NCBI RefSeq assembly: GCF_022921075.1
Contig: NZ_CP095050.1
Location: 2,232,001 to 2,296,000, forward strand
Direction: 5' to 3'
DNA: 64,000 nucleotides
DNA from: Hymenobacter sp. 5317J-9
Lineage (GTDB): Bacteria; Bacteroidota; Bacteroidia; Cytophagales; Hymenobacteraceae
Positions 52,433 to 60,014 of this stretch are shown in pieces; the stretch's first letter is position 1, and each line of letters begins with the position of its first letter. The notes below the pieces were generated by a model, which was not told the origin of the DNA, did not search any database, and was given only the letters and a program-made list of their open reading frames with translations. Made by a program: the position numbers and the translations under genes.

Positions 52433-52963
52433 CTACGCCTGCAACAACTGCAGATGCCCCAAGTGGTGCCGCCCGTGCCAGGCATATAGCGCCAGCGTCT
52501 GGTCCAGCGTCGAAGTGCGTTGGTTGCCGGGGTGGTAGAAGGTGCGCTGCCATTGCTCTTCGGTGAGGTGGTGCAGCAGCGTCACAAAGCGCGAATGCAG
52601 CGCCTCCAGCAAGGTGAGCGACACGGTGATGGGCGTGGCCGCCACATCTGGCAGCTCGGCCCAGGCCGCTTCCTCGTAGGGCTTAATGGTGGGATTTTCC
52701 TCAGTCAGGGCCAGCTTGAAACGCACGTAGGCGTTCAGGTGAGAGTCGGCCACGTGGTGTATTACCTGGCGGCCGTTCCAGCCGCCGGGGCGGTAGGGGC
52801 GTTCCAGGCCCACGCCGCCCACGGCCTTGGCGGCTGCTGTGAGCTGGGCCGGAAGCTCAGCTATCTGCCCGATAAGCACGGTGCGTTCGGCAGGAGTGAG
52901 GGGCCCGCTGGGCAGTTGCGGGCGTCCCACGGGGTATTTCAGGGAGTCGTCGGATGCATTCAT
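52433..52963 (-). CDS. DinB/YfiT-like metal-dependent protein (bacillithiol transferase family)
   Basis: A 176-residue four-helix DinB-fold protein. KYPVGRPQLPSG at the start, WNGRQVIHHVADSHLNAYVR and YAWHGRHHLGHLQ give the three metal-binding histidines typical of the YfiT/BstA group, which move thiol cofactors onto substrates or act as metal hydrolases. Start at the ATG at 52963; the extension to 53029 runs through a terminator hairpin. Convergent with mlaF. Confidence 0.85.
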   Translation of the reverse strand: MNASDDSLKYPVGRPQLPSGPLTPAERTVLIGQIAELPAQLTAAAKAVGGVGLERPYRPGGWNGRQVIHHVADSHLNAYVRFKLALTEENPTIKPYEEAAWAELPDVAATPITVSLTLLEALHSRFVTLLHHLTEEQWQRTFYHPGNQRTSTLDQTLALYAWHGRHHLGHLQLLQA

Positions 52964-52979
52964 GGGGGCAAAGAAAGCA

Positions 52980-53010
52980 AAAGCGCCGCCTCTGAGTGAG
53001 GCGGCGCTTT
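52980..53010 (-). terminator. Intrinsic terminator of the bifunctional nuclease gene
   Basis: AAAGCGCCGCCTC (52980-52992) pairs perfectly with GAGGCGGCGCTTT (52998-53010), loop TGAGT; on the minus strand a T-rich run (TTTTGCTTTC) follows. Confidence 0.85.
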
Positions 53011-53039
53011 CGTATTTGGCATAAAACAAGGGTTTGGGT

Positions 53040-53672
53040 TTACCCGTTGCGCTTGTTGAGCTCGTCGCGGATTTTGGCGGCCTTTTCGTAATCCTCCTTT
53101 TCGAGGGCCTGGGCCAGCATTTTGGTCAGCTCGTCCAACGACACCTGGCCGCTGGGCTCGCGCGGTTCGGGCTGGGCCCGGCTGGGCCGGGGAGCGTCCG
53201 AATCGTCGTCCTCGTCGTCTTCGTCCTCGTCTTCTTCCGCCTCGCTTTCCACCTCATCGAGGTCGGAGAGGATGATGCCGGCCTCGCTCAGCACGCTTTC
53301 CACGGTGTAGATGGGCACGCCGAAACGCAGGCCAATGGCAATGGCATCAGAAGGCCGGGCGTCTATGTCGAAGGTGGTGGCGCCGTCCGAGCACACGATG
53401 CGCGAATAGAACACGCCTTCCTTCAAATCGGAAATCACCACTTCCAGAATCACCACGTGCACGTGCTCGGCAAAGGACTTGAACAGGTCGTGGGTGAGCG
53501 GGCGGTTGGGGCTGATTTTCTCGATTTGGATGGCAATGCTCTGGGCCTCGAACATGCCGATGATGATGGGCAGGCGGCGGTTGCCGCCCTTCTCGCCCAG
53601 AATCAGCGCGAAGGAGCCAGACTGCGACTGGCTGGACGACAGGCCCAGGATTTCAAGCTGGATTTTTTTCAA
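53040..53672 (-). CDS. Bifunctional nuclease (DUF151) family protein with UVR motif
   Basis: A 210-residue protein: DUF151/BFN domain (about 1-135; LPIIIGMFEAQSIAIQIEKI, DARPSDAIAIGLRFGVPIY), a very acidic linker (EEDEDEDDEDDDSD, about 143-157), and a C-terminal UvrB/UvrC-type motif (LAQALEKEDYEKAAKIRDEL). Bacterial DUF151 proteins have been reported as DNA/RNA nucleases. In Bacteroidota this gene often sits beside etfB and etfA, as here. Confidence 0.9.
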   Translation of the reverse strand: MKKIQLEILGLSSSQSQSGSFALILGEKGGNRRLPIIIGMFEAQSIAIQIEKISPNRPLTHDLFKSFAEHVHVVILEVVISDLKEGVFYSRIVCSDGATTFDIDARPSDAIAIGLRFGVPIYTVESVLSEAGIILSDLDEVESEAEEDEDEDDEDDDSDAPRPSRAQPEPREPSGQVSLDELTKMLAQALEKEDYEKAAKIRDELNKRNG

Positions 53673-53889
53673 GGGAATGGGTACTGTGTGTCTTGGGTGG
53701 CTTGGGAAGGATGGGCAGGGCCCGGCCGCGGCCGGTGGGCAGGATGTACGTGCAAATAAAGAAAAGTCCGGGCATCTGCCGCCAAAACCTCCCCCGTAAT
53801 ACGGGATAACCGAAAAAAGATTGGGGGCTTAAGCCCCGGCGTCCTTGCGAAAACCAGCTGCCTAAGCCCCCATTCCCATGTAAGCGGAA

Positions 53890-54867
53890 TTAATTCAGCG
53901 CTTTAACAGCCGCCGTCAGTTTAGGCAATACGTCGAACACATCGCCCACAATGCCGTAGTCCGCCGCTTTAAAGAAGGGGGCTTCGGGGTCTTTGTTGAT
54001 GACCACGATGACTTTGCTGCTGTTCACGCCGGCCAGGTGCTGAATGGCACCCGAAATGCCGCAGGCAATGTACAGGTTCGGCGACACGGTAATGCCCGTT
54101 TGGCCCACGTGCTCGTGGTGAGGGCGCCAGTCCACGTCGCTCACCGGCTTGGAGCAGGCCGTGGCCGCGCCCAGGGCTTTGGCCAGGTCCTCAATCAGGC
54201 CCCAGTTTTCGGGGCCTTTCATGCCGCGGCCGCCCGACACCACGCGCTCGGCCTCGGGCAGCAGCACGCCGCCCGCCTGGTCCTGCATCACCACCTGCTT
54301 GGGAGCATCGGCAAAATCGGCGTCCGACAGCTGGGCCGAGAAGCTCGTCACTTCGGCGGTTTTGCCGGCGTCGTGCTGGGCCTCGGTCGAATTTTTCTTC
54401 ACGGCAATGATTTTGCGGTCGCCGCTCAGCACCACGTCCGAAAACGCCTTGCCCGAGAATGCGCCGCGCTTCACCGTGAACTGGTCGCCGCTGATTTTGG
54501 GCAGCTCCACCACGTTGGTGGCCAGGCTGGCCTTCAGGCGCACCGACAGGCGCGAACCCACAGCCGCACCGATGTTGCTGTTGGCCAGCACAATGATTTT
54601 AGCGCTTTCCTGCTCGGCCGCCGTGGCGATGAGCTTGGTGTAGGCGTTGTTCACGAAGTCCTTCAGGCGGGGCTCGGCGTCGTACAGCACTTTCGTGATG
54701 CCCTGCTCGCCCAGCTTGGCCAGGTTGGCTTCATTGGCTTCGCCTACGGCAATGGCCGTGGCGGTGGTGCCCAGTTGGGCCGCTACCTGGGCACCATACG
54801 AGGCCACTTCCAGCGACGACTTTTTTACTTCGCCGTCGGCGCATTCAACTACAACTAATACAGACAT
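53890..54867 (-). CDS. etfA: Electron transfer flavoprotein alpha subunit
   Basis: A 325-residue subunit. The C-terminal FAD domain shows VVSGGRGMKGPENW, YIACGISGAIQHLAGV and VINKDPEAPFFKAADYGIVG. With EtfB it accepts electrons from acyl-CoA dehydrogenases and passes them to the quinone pool. It follows etfB on the same strand; a palindrome lies in the 124-base gap. Confidence 0.96.
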   Translation of the reverse strand: MSVLVVVECADGEVKKSSLEVASYGAQVAAQLGTTATAIAVGEANEANLAKLGEQGITKVLYDAEPRLKDFVNNAYTKLIATAAEQESAKIIVLANSNIGAAVGSRLSVRLKASLATNVVELPKISGDQFTVKRGAFSGKAFSDVVLSGDRKIIAVKKNSTEAQHDAGKTAEVTSFSAQLSDADFADAPKQVVMQDQAGGVLLPEAERVVSGGRGMKGPENWGLIEDLAKALGAATACSKPVSDVDWRPHHEHVGQTGITVSPNLYIACGISGAIQHLAGVNSSKVIVVINKDPEAPFFKAADYGIVGDVFDVLPKLTAAVKALN

Positions 54868-54880
54868 GGTTTTTGCTTTT

Positions 54881-54984
54881 TGTCATCCTGAGCGCAGCGA
54901 AGGACCTTATCACGCTGGCGCCATTGGTTTAGTTAAAGCCAACGAAAGCAGCCGTGATAAGATGCTTCCTTCGTCAGCATGACA
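54881..54984. repeat. Intergenic palindrome, hybrid arms, copy 6
   Basis: Left arm 54881-54914 (TGTCATCCTGAGCGCAGCGA then AGGACCTTATCACG) and right arm 54953-54984 pair imperfectly. The left belongs to the CATCCTGA subtype, the right (read backwards TGTCATGCTGACGAAGGAAG then CATCTTATCACG) to the CATGCTGA subtype. Between etfB and etfA. Confidence 0.85.
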
Positions 54985-54991
54985 GACGTAA

Positions 54992-55732
54992 TTAAATTAC
55001 TTTGGCTTCGTTGCGGAGCAGCTTGATGAGCTCGCCGGCGTTTTCGGCGTCGATGAGCTTCACGCCCTGCTTCTTGGGCGGCAGCGCGTACTCGGCCACG
55101 GTGGTGCGGGCGGGCTCGCCCACGGCGGGTACCACTTTCAGGGGCTTGGTGCGGGCCGTCATGATGCCGCGCATGTTGGGGATGCGGGGCTCGCACATGG
55201 GCTGCTGGCAAGAGGCCACGAAGGGCGTGTTGACGGTCACAATCTCCTTGCCGCCCTCAATTTCGCGCTCCAGCGTGGCGGTGTTGCCGCTCAGGTCGAG
55301 CTTCATGGCCGGGGCCACCGTGGTGATGCCCAGCATCTCGCCCACCATGCCGTGCACCTGGAAGCCGTTGTAGTCGATGCTTTCCTTGCCCATCAAAATC
55401 ACGTCATAGGCACCTTCCTTGGCAATGGCAGCAATCTGCTCGGCCACGAAGTAGGCATCGGTGGGGACGGCATCCACGCGGATGGCGTCGTCGGCGCCAA
55501 TAGCCAGGGCCTTGCGGATGTTGGGCTCGGTGTCGGCCTGGCCCACGTTCAGCACCGTCACGGTGCCGCTGCCGGCGGCTTCCTTCAGCTCAATGGCGCG
55601 GGTGAGGGCGTATTCGTCCCAGGGGTTAATCACGAACTGCACCCCGGCCTTGTTGAACTCCTTGTTATCGGGAGTGAAGGTGATTTTGGTGGTCGTGTCG
55701 GGCACGTTGGAAATGCAAACCAGAAACTTCAT
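54992..55732 (-). CDS. etfB: Electron transfer flavoprotein beta subunit
   Basis: A 246-residue subunit: MKFLVCISNVPDTTTKITFT, VINPWDEYALTRAIELKE, LMGKESIDYNGFQVHGMVGE and CEPRIPNMRGIMTARTKPL are characteristic. It holds AMP at the interface with EtfA. A CAAAGGTA (TACCTTTG on the minus strand) at 55861-55868 could be its -7 box, with a leader of about 120 bases. Confidence 0.96.
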   Translation of the reverse strand: MKFLVCISNVPDTTTKITFTPDNKEFNKAGVQFVINPWDEYALTRAIELKEAAGSGTVTVLNVGQADTEPNIRKALAIGADDAIRVDAVPTDAYFVAEQIAAIAKEGAYDVILMGKESIDYNGFQVHGMVGEMLGITTVAPAMKLDLSGNTATLEREIEGGKEIVTVNTPFVASCQQPMCEPRIPNMRGIMTARTKPLKVVPAVGEPARTTVAEYALPPKKQGVKLIDAENAGELIKLLRNEAKVI

Positions 55733-55885
55733 CTAAACGGGGCTTGAGTGGGCGAAAAAGCGAAAAAAAGGCTGCATGCATAACAACCTACGAGAGCTAA
55801 CCGTTTCCGGCAGCCCATCTTTGTCAGGGCAAGTGCGGGGGAAAAGCCGCAATTTTGCCCCAAAGGTAAACAAAACTTGCGCCCT

Positions 55886-56224
55886 ATGAACACCCCGGCC
55901 ACCCGTTTGCAGCAGCTGCTGGCTTTCTACGAAGACGACCCGACCGACGCCTTCACCATTTACGCCCTCGCCACCGAATACCGGGCCCAGGAGCCGGAGC
56001 ATGCATGGGAGTTTTACCAGAAGCTGCTCACGGAGCATCCTGATTACGTGGGCACGTATTACCACGCCGGCAAGCTGCTGGAGCAATTTGGTAAGAAGGA
56101 CGAAGCCGAAAAGGTTTATCGCGCCGGCTTGGCCACGGCCAAAAAAGCCGGCCAGCAGCACGCTGCCAGCGAATTGCTGCAGGCCCTGAACCAGTGCCTG
56201 GGCCTCGACTACGAAGACGACTAA
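55886..56224 (+). CDS. Small TPR-like protein
   Basis: A 112-residue cytosolic protein with paired helices in TPR style: LQQLLAFYEDDPTDAFTIYA, LATEYRAQEPEHAWEFYQKL, YVGTYYHAGKLLEQFGKKDE, AEKVYRAGLATAKKAGQQ. Probably a protein-protein adaptor. The ATG at 55886 fits better than the TTG at 55877. Divergent from etfB. Confidence 0.75.
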   Translation: MNTPATRLQQLLAFYEDDPTDAFTIYALATEYRAQEPEHAWEFYQKLLTEHPDYVGTYYHAGKLLEQFGKKDEAEKVYRAGLATAKKAGQQHAASELLQALNQCLGLDYEDD

Positions 56225-56524
56225 CTCTTAAACCGACATTCACTGAGAGGCTAACCAATGCTTTGGGCGCCAGGCTTACGGTAGATTCCAGTAGTTGAAT
56301 ACAAGCAGTATGGTGGGCAATGGGCTGCTGATTTGAGCTGATTGTATAGAAATTCCGCTACATAGCGGTGCTGTTGGTGATTTTGCGTTCGGCGGGAGCT
56401 GCGGGCAGTTTAGCGGGCAAATACTGTGGTTTATCGGTAGGGCCATCGGTAGCGGCCACGCGGTGAGCAACTTTGTTTCCCTCCTTGCCCGTAAAGAGGG
56501 AAGCCACCTACTTACTCTACCCGA
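56225..56524. other. 300-base spacer without recognised features
   Basis: No credible gene, hairpin or promoter motif was seen; open frames here are short and shadow the flanking coding sequence. Confidence 0.5.
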
Positions 56525-57331
56525 ATGAAGACTTTCCTCACGACTGTAAAAGGTACCTTTTCGCCGGAGCTGACCGGGCATCTGGCCGCGCGGCTCGGCG
56601 AAAGCGAAACCCGCGTGCGGAAGGTGCTTGGGGCCGCCGTACCGCTGGTGCTGGGGGCCATCATCAGGCAGGCGCAGGCGGGCGCGGCCCTGCAAGTGCA
56701 CGCCCTGAGCCTGCAGGCCCTGCGCAAAGCTCCGACCTGCGTCAGTCCCGTGACCTGCGCGCTGGGCATGCTCGGCAGCGGCCCTGCCGCGGGCGGCGCC
56801 CTGCGGCAGGCCGAGGTGCTGCTGTTTGCGCTATTTGGCGCCGAGGCTTTGCAGCTGGCCGACCAGCTCAGCGCGCACGCAGGCGTGCAGCCGGCCGCTG
56901 CCGAGGACTTGGTAAAGCTAGTGGGAGCGGTGGCAGCAGCCACCTTGGGCCAGCAGGCGCAGCACGCCACGGCGGCCGAACTGGCCGTGTGCCTTGCCAA
57001 CCTCAAAGTACCCGTAGCGGAACTGCTCGCCTCAACTCCCCCGGCGATGCGTGCGCTGCTTGCCCCCCTTGGCCCTAAGCAAGCCGTTGGTGAGGGCCTA
57101 CTTGGGGCGCTGCAGCAGGAGCGGGGAGCAGGACTGCGAAAACTGCACGTGCAAATGGGCCAGTCGCTGCTGGCCTTCGTGAGCGTAGCAACGGGCACCG
57201 CCTTCCTGTGGGATACCCTGTGCGGCTTGGTAGCGGCCACCTACTGGGCCGCCGATACCTTGCCGGTGCTGAAGCCGGCCGTGCCACTGGTGCTACAGCG
57301 GCTGGGCACGCTGAACGGTTTCACTTGGTAA
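56525..57331 (+). CDS. DUF937 family protein
   Basis: A 268-residue protein. The N-terminal part (about 1-150: VKGTFSPELTGHLAARLGES, VRKVLGAAVPLVLGAIIRQA) follows the DUF937/YidB pattern in which helical hairpins are repeated. The C-terminal ~110 residues repeat the theme (STPPAMRALLAPLGPKQAVG) and end in a hydrophobic stretch. Function unknown. Alanine- and leucine-rich; soluble or loosely membrane associated. Confidence 0.75.
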   Translation: MKTFLTTVKGTFSPELTGHLAARLGESETRVRKVLGAAVPLVLGAIIRQAQAGAALQVHALSLQALRKAPTCVSPVTCALGMLGSGPAAGGALRQAEVLLFALFGAEALQLADQLSAHAGVQPAAAEDLVKLVGAVAAATLGQQAQHATAAELAVCLANLKVPVAELLASTPPAMRALLAPLGPKQAVGEGLLGALQQERGAGLRKLHVQMGQSLLAFVSVATGTAFLWDTLCGLVAATYWAADTLPVLKPAVPLVLQRLGTLNGFTW

Positions 57332-57436
57332 ATCCGGCCTTTCGCCGAGGCTAAGCAGTTGTTTACAGCCTGCCGGAATGTTTCATTTTATCCTCATGCG
57401 GGCCCGGTCACCTTTGTTGAGTAATCAACATTGAAT

Positions 57437-58732
57437 ATGTTCCGTGTAACCTTAGTGGCGTTGCTGAGTGCCGCGGCCCTGACGGGCCCGGTGGCCGCCC
57501 ACGCCAGTCCCGCCGCCCCGGCCGATACCATTCGCCTGACCCTGCCGCAGGCCGAACAGCAATTCTTCCAGAATAATCTGGCCGTGCTGGCGCAGCAGTA
57601 CAACGTGACGGTGGCCCAGGCCCAGGCCGTGCAGGCCCGCCTCATCGACAACCCCACCATTTATGTGGAGCAGGATGTGCTGCGCCGCCGCATCTCCCGC
57701 CCAACGGTGCCGGAGGGCACGGTGAGCAGCGAGGCCATTGTGACCGTGCAGCAATTGTTTTCGCTGGCCGGCCGCCGCAAGGCCGCGGGCCAAGCCGCCC
57801 AACAGGCGGCCGTGGTGGAGCAGTATAACCTGCAGGACCTGCTGCGCAACTTGCGCTACCAACTGCGCACCACTTTCTACGACCTGTATTTCAAACAGCT
57901 GACGCTGCGGGCCTACGCCACCGAAATCAGCTCCCTCAGCCGCACGGTGGGGCTGTACCAAACGCAGTTCGAGAAGGGCAACATTGCCCTGAAAGAGGTC
58001 ATTCGTCTGCGGGCGTTTCTTTTCACGCTGCAAAGTGAGCGGCAAAACCTGCTCAACGACGTGGCCTCGGACCAAACGGACCTGCACGTGCTGCTGCGCG
58101 ATGCTACCGGCACGCAGTACGTGCCCCAAGCCGACCTGGCCCGCACCCGCGCCCTGAGCCTGCAAGGGTATCCGGAGCAGGCGCTCATCGATACGGCCCT
58201 GGTGCGCCGCACCGACCTCAACGCCCGCCGCGCCACCCTGGAGCAGCAGAACCTGAACCTGCGCCTGCAGCAGAAGCTGGCCACGCCCGACCTGGCCGTG
58301 GGCTACACCTACGACAAGGCCGGCTCCTACATCAACAATTACCAGGCGTTGACCCTGGGCATTGCGGTGCCGCTTTTTAATCGGAACCAAGGCAACATTC
58401 AGGCAGCTAAGGCGCAGGTGGCCGGCAGCAAGCTGCAGGTCGACCAGCAGCAACTGGTGGTACAGAGCGAAGTGCACCAGGCGTACCAGCTGGCGGCGCG
58501 TAACGACGAGCTGTTTCAGAACACCGACCGCGACACGGCCCCCTTTGCGCGCCTGATGGTGGGCATCGAGCAGAGTTACGCCAAGCGCATCCTGAGCGTG
58601 GTGGAATACCTCGACTTTTTCGAGTCCTACAAGAACAACTTGGTGCAACTTAATACGCTGCGTGCCAACCGCGTGCGGGCTTTCGAGCAGCTGAATTTTG
58701 CCGTGGGCAAGCCAGTATTCCGCGCCGACTAA
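57437..58732 (+). CDS. TolC-family outer-membrane factor of a heavy-metal efflux system (CusC/CzcC-like)
   Basis: A 431-residue outer-membrane channel with signal peptide (VALLSAAALTGPVAAHA) and the two TolC halves (LTLPQAEQQFFQNNLAVLAQ; LALVRRTDLNARRATLEQQN-type second half). It is first in a plus-strand operon followed by an adaptor and a CusA-type pump, which sets its role. The ATG at 57437 is preferred to the TTG at 57431. A CACCTTTG motif near 57410 is one base off the -7 consensus. Confidence 0.88.
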   Translation: MFRVTLVALLSAAALTGPVAAHASPAAPADTIRLTLPQAEQQFFQNNLAVLAQQYNVTVAQAQAVQARLIDNPTIYVEQDVLRRRISRPTVPEGTVSSEAIVTVQQLFSLAGRRKAAGQAAQQAAVVEQYNLQDLLRNLRYQLRTTFYDLYFKQLTLRAYATEISSLSRTVGLYQTQFEKGNIALKEVIRLRAFLFTLQSERQNLLNDVASDQTDLHVLLRDATGTQYVPQADLARTRALSLQGYPEQALIDTALVRRTDLNARRATLEQQNLNLRLQQKLATPDLAVGYTYDKAGSYINNYQALTLGIAVPLFNRNQGNIQAAKAQVAGSKLQVDQQQLVVQSEVHQAYQLAARNDELFQNTDRDTAPFARLMVGIEQSYAKRILSVVEYLDFFESYKNNLVQLNTLRANRVRAFEQLNFAVGKPVFRAD

Positions 58733-58820
58733 GCCTGGCTCAGCCACCCACAGACCCCGCCTTTATCCTGAAAAATCATAAGCTGCTGGCCCAAGGCCAT
58801 CGGCTAACACCAACCTCCTC

Positions 58821-59900
58821 ATGAATCGCTCCTTTCTGGCATTGCTGACCGCTGTAACCCTGGTTGGCTGCTCCAAAACCGAAGTCAAAGAAGAAAAGAA
58901 GGAGGGCTTCCGCCTGTCCGACACCATGATGCAGCAGATTGTGCTCGACACCGTGCGCCTGCGCCCGGTGCAGGACGAGCTGGTGCTGACCGGCGAAATT
59001 GCTACCGACGGTGACAAAACCGTGAAAGTGTACCCGCTCGTGGGCGGCGTGGTGGAGCAATTAAAAGTGCAGCTCGGCGACAAGGTGGAAAAAGGCCAGG
59101 TACTGGCCGTTATTAAATCGGGCGAGATTGCCGACGTGCAGAACCAGACCACTGCCGCCAGCTCCGACCTCGACATTGCCCGCAAGAACCTGGCCGTGGC
59201 CGAGGACATGTTCAAAGCCGGCCTGAATTCGGAGCGCGACGTGGTGCTGGCCCGCGCCGAGGTGACCAAAGCCCGCGGCACCGTGGGCAAGAACGTGAAG
59301 CAGCTCAGCGTGTACGGCATCGGCAAGGATGGCATGTACGAGCTGCGGGCGCCCATTTCAGGCTTCATCACGGAGAAGAATGCGACCGACCACGAGCAGT
59401 TTAACAACGACAACGTGGGCAACCTCTTCACGGTGAGCAACCTCGACGATGTATGGATTATGGCCAACGTGTTCGAGTCGGACATTTCGAAGGTGAAGGA
59501 AGGCTACTCGGCCGACGTGACCACGCTGAGCTATCCGGACAAGCATTTCCGGGGCAAAATCGACAAGGTCTTCAACGTGCTCGACCCCGACAGCAAGGTG
59601 ATGAAGGTGCGCGTGCGCCTCGAAAATCCCGGCTACCTGCTGAAGCCGGAAATGTATGCCCAGGTGCGCGTCGAGAACACGGAAGGGGCAAAGGCCCTGG
59701 CCGTGCCCGCCAAATCGGTGGTGTTTGACAAGGACCGCAACTTCGTGATGGTGTACAAGGACCGCACCCACGTGGAAACCCGCCCGGTTACCATCAGCAA
59801 AACGGTGGGCGACTACAGCTACGTGAGCGCTGGCCTGAAGCCCGGCGACGTGGTGATTGCCAAAGACCAACTCCTCGTGTACGACGAGCTGAACGACTAA
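58821..59900 (+). CDS. RND efflux periplasmic adaptor lipoprotein (CusB/CzcB-like)
   Basis: A 359-residue membrane-fusion protein with a lipobox (TLVGCSKTE). Lipoyl halves are VYPLVGGVVEQLKVQLGDKV and ELRAPISGFITEKNATDHEQ, with a short coiled-coil hairpin between (about 95-150) and beta-barrel segments after (VFESDISKVKEGYSADVTTL). It links the inner-membrane RND pump to the TolC-type channel. No extra N- or C-terminal metal-binding domain is evident. Confidence 0.9.
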   Translation: MNRSFLALLTAVTLVGCSKTEVKEEKKEGFRLSDTMMQQIVLDTVRLRPVQDELVLTGEIATDGDKTVKVYPLVGGVVEQLKVQLGDKVEKGQVLAVIKSGEIADVQNQTTAASSDLDIARKNLAVAEDMFKAGLNSERDVVLARAEVTKARGTVGKNVKQLSVYGIGKDGMYELRAPISGFITEKNATDHEQFNNDNVGNLFTVSNLDDVWIMANVFESDISKVKEGYSADVTTLSYPDKHFRGKIDKVFNVLDPDSKVMKVRVRLENPGYLLKPEMYAQVRVENTEGAKALAVPAKSVVFDKDRNFVMVYKDRTHVETRPVTISKTVGDYSYVSAGLKPGDVVIAKDQLLVYDELND

Positions 59901-59913
59901 GCTTTTTTCAACA

Positions 59914-59962
59914 AACAGTGACGCCAAGCACGAGCTTTTTGGCCGTGTTTGGGGTCACTGTT
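59914..59962. repeat. Hairpin between adaptor and pump genes
   Basis: AACAGTGACGCCAAGCACG (59914-59932) pairs with CGTGTTTGGGGTCACTGTT (59944-59962), two mismatches, around an 11-base loop. Within an operon, it may lower read-through or protect mRNA ends. Confidence 0.75.
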
Positions 59963-60014
59963 GCCGTTAAAGTCGGCGCCATCTTCATCGTTTCCTCATT
60001 GCTAGAAACTGAAA

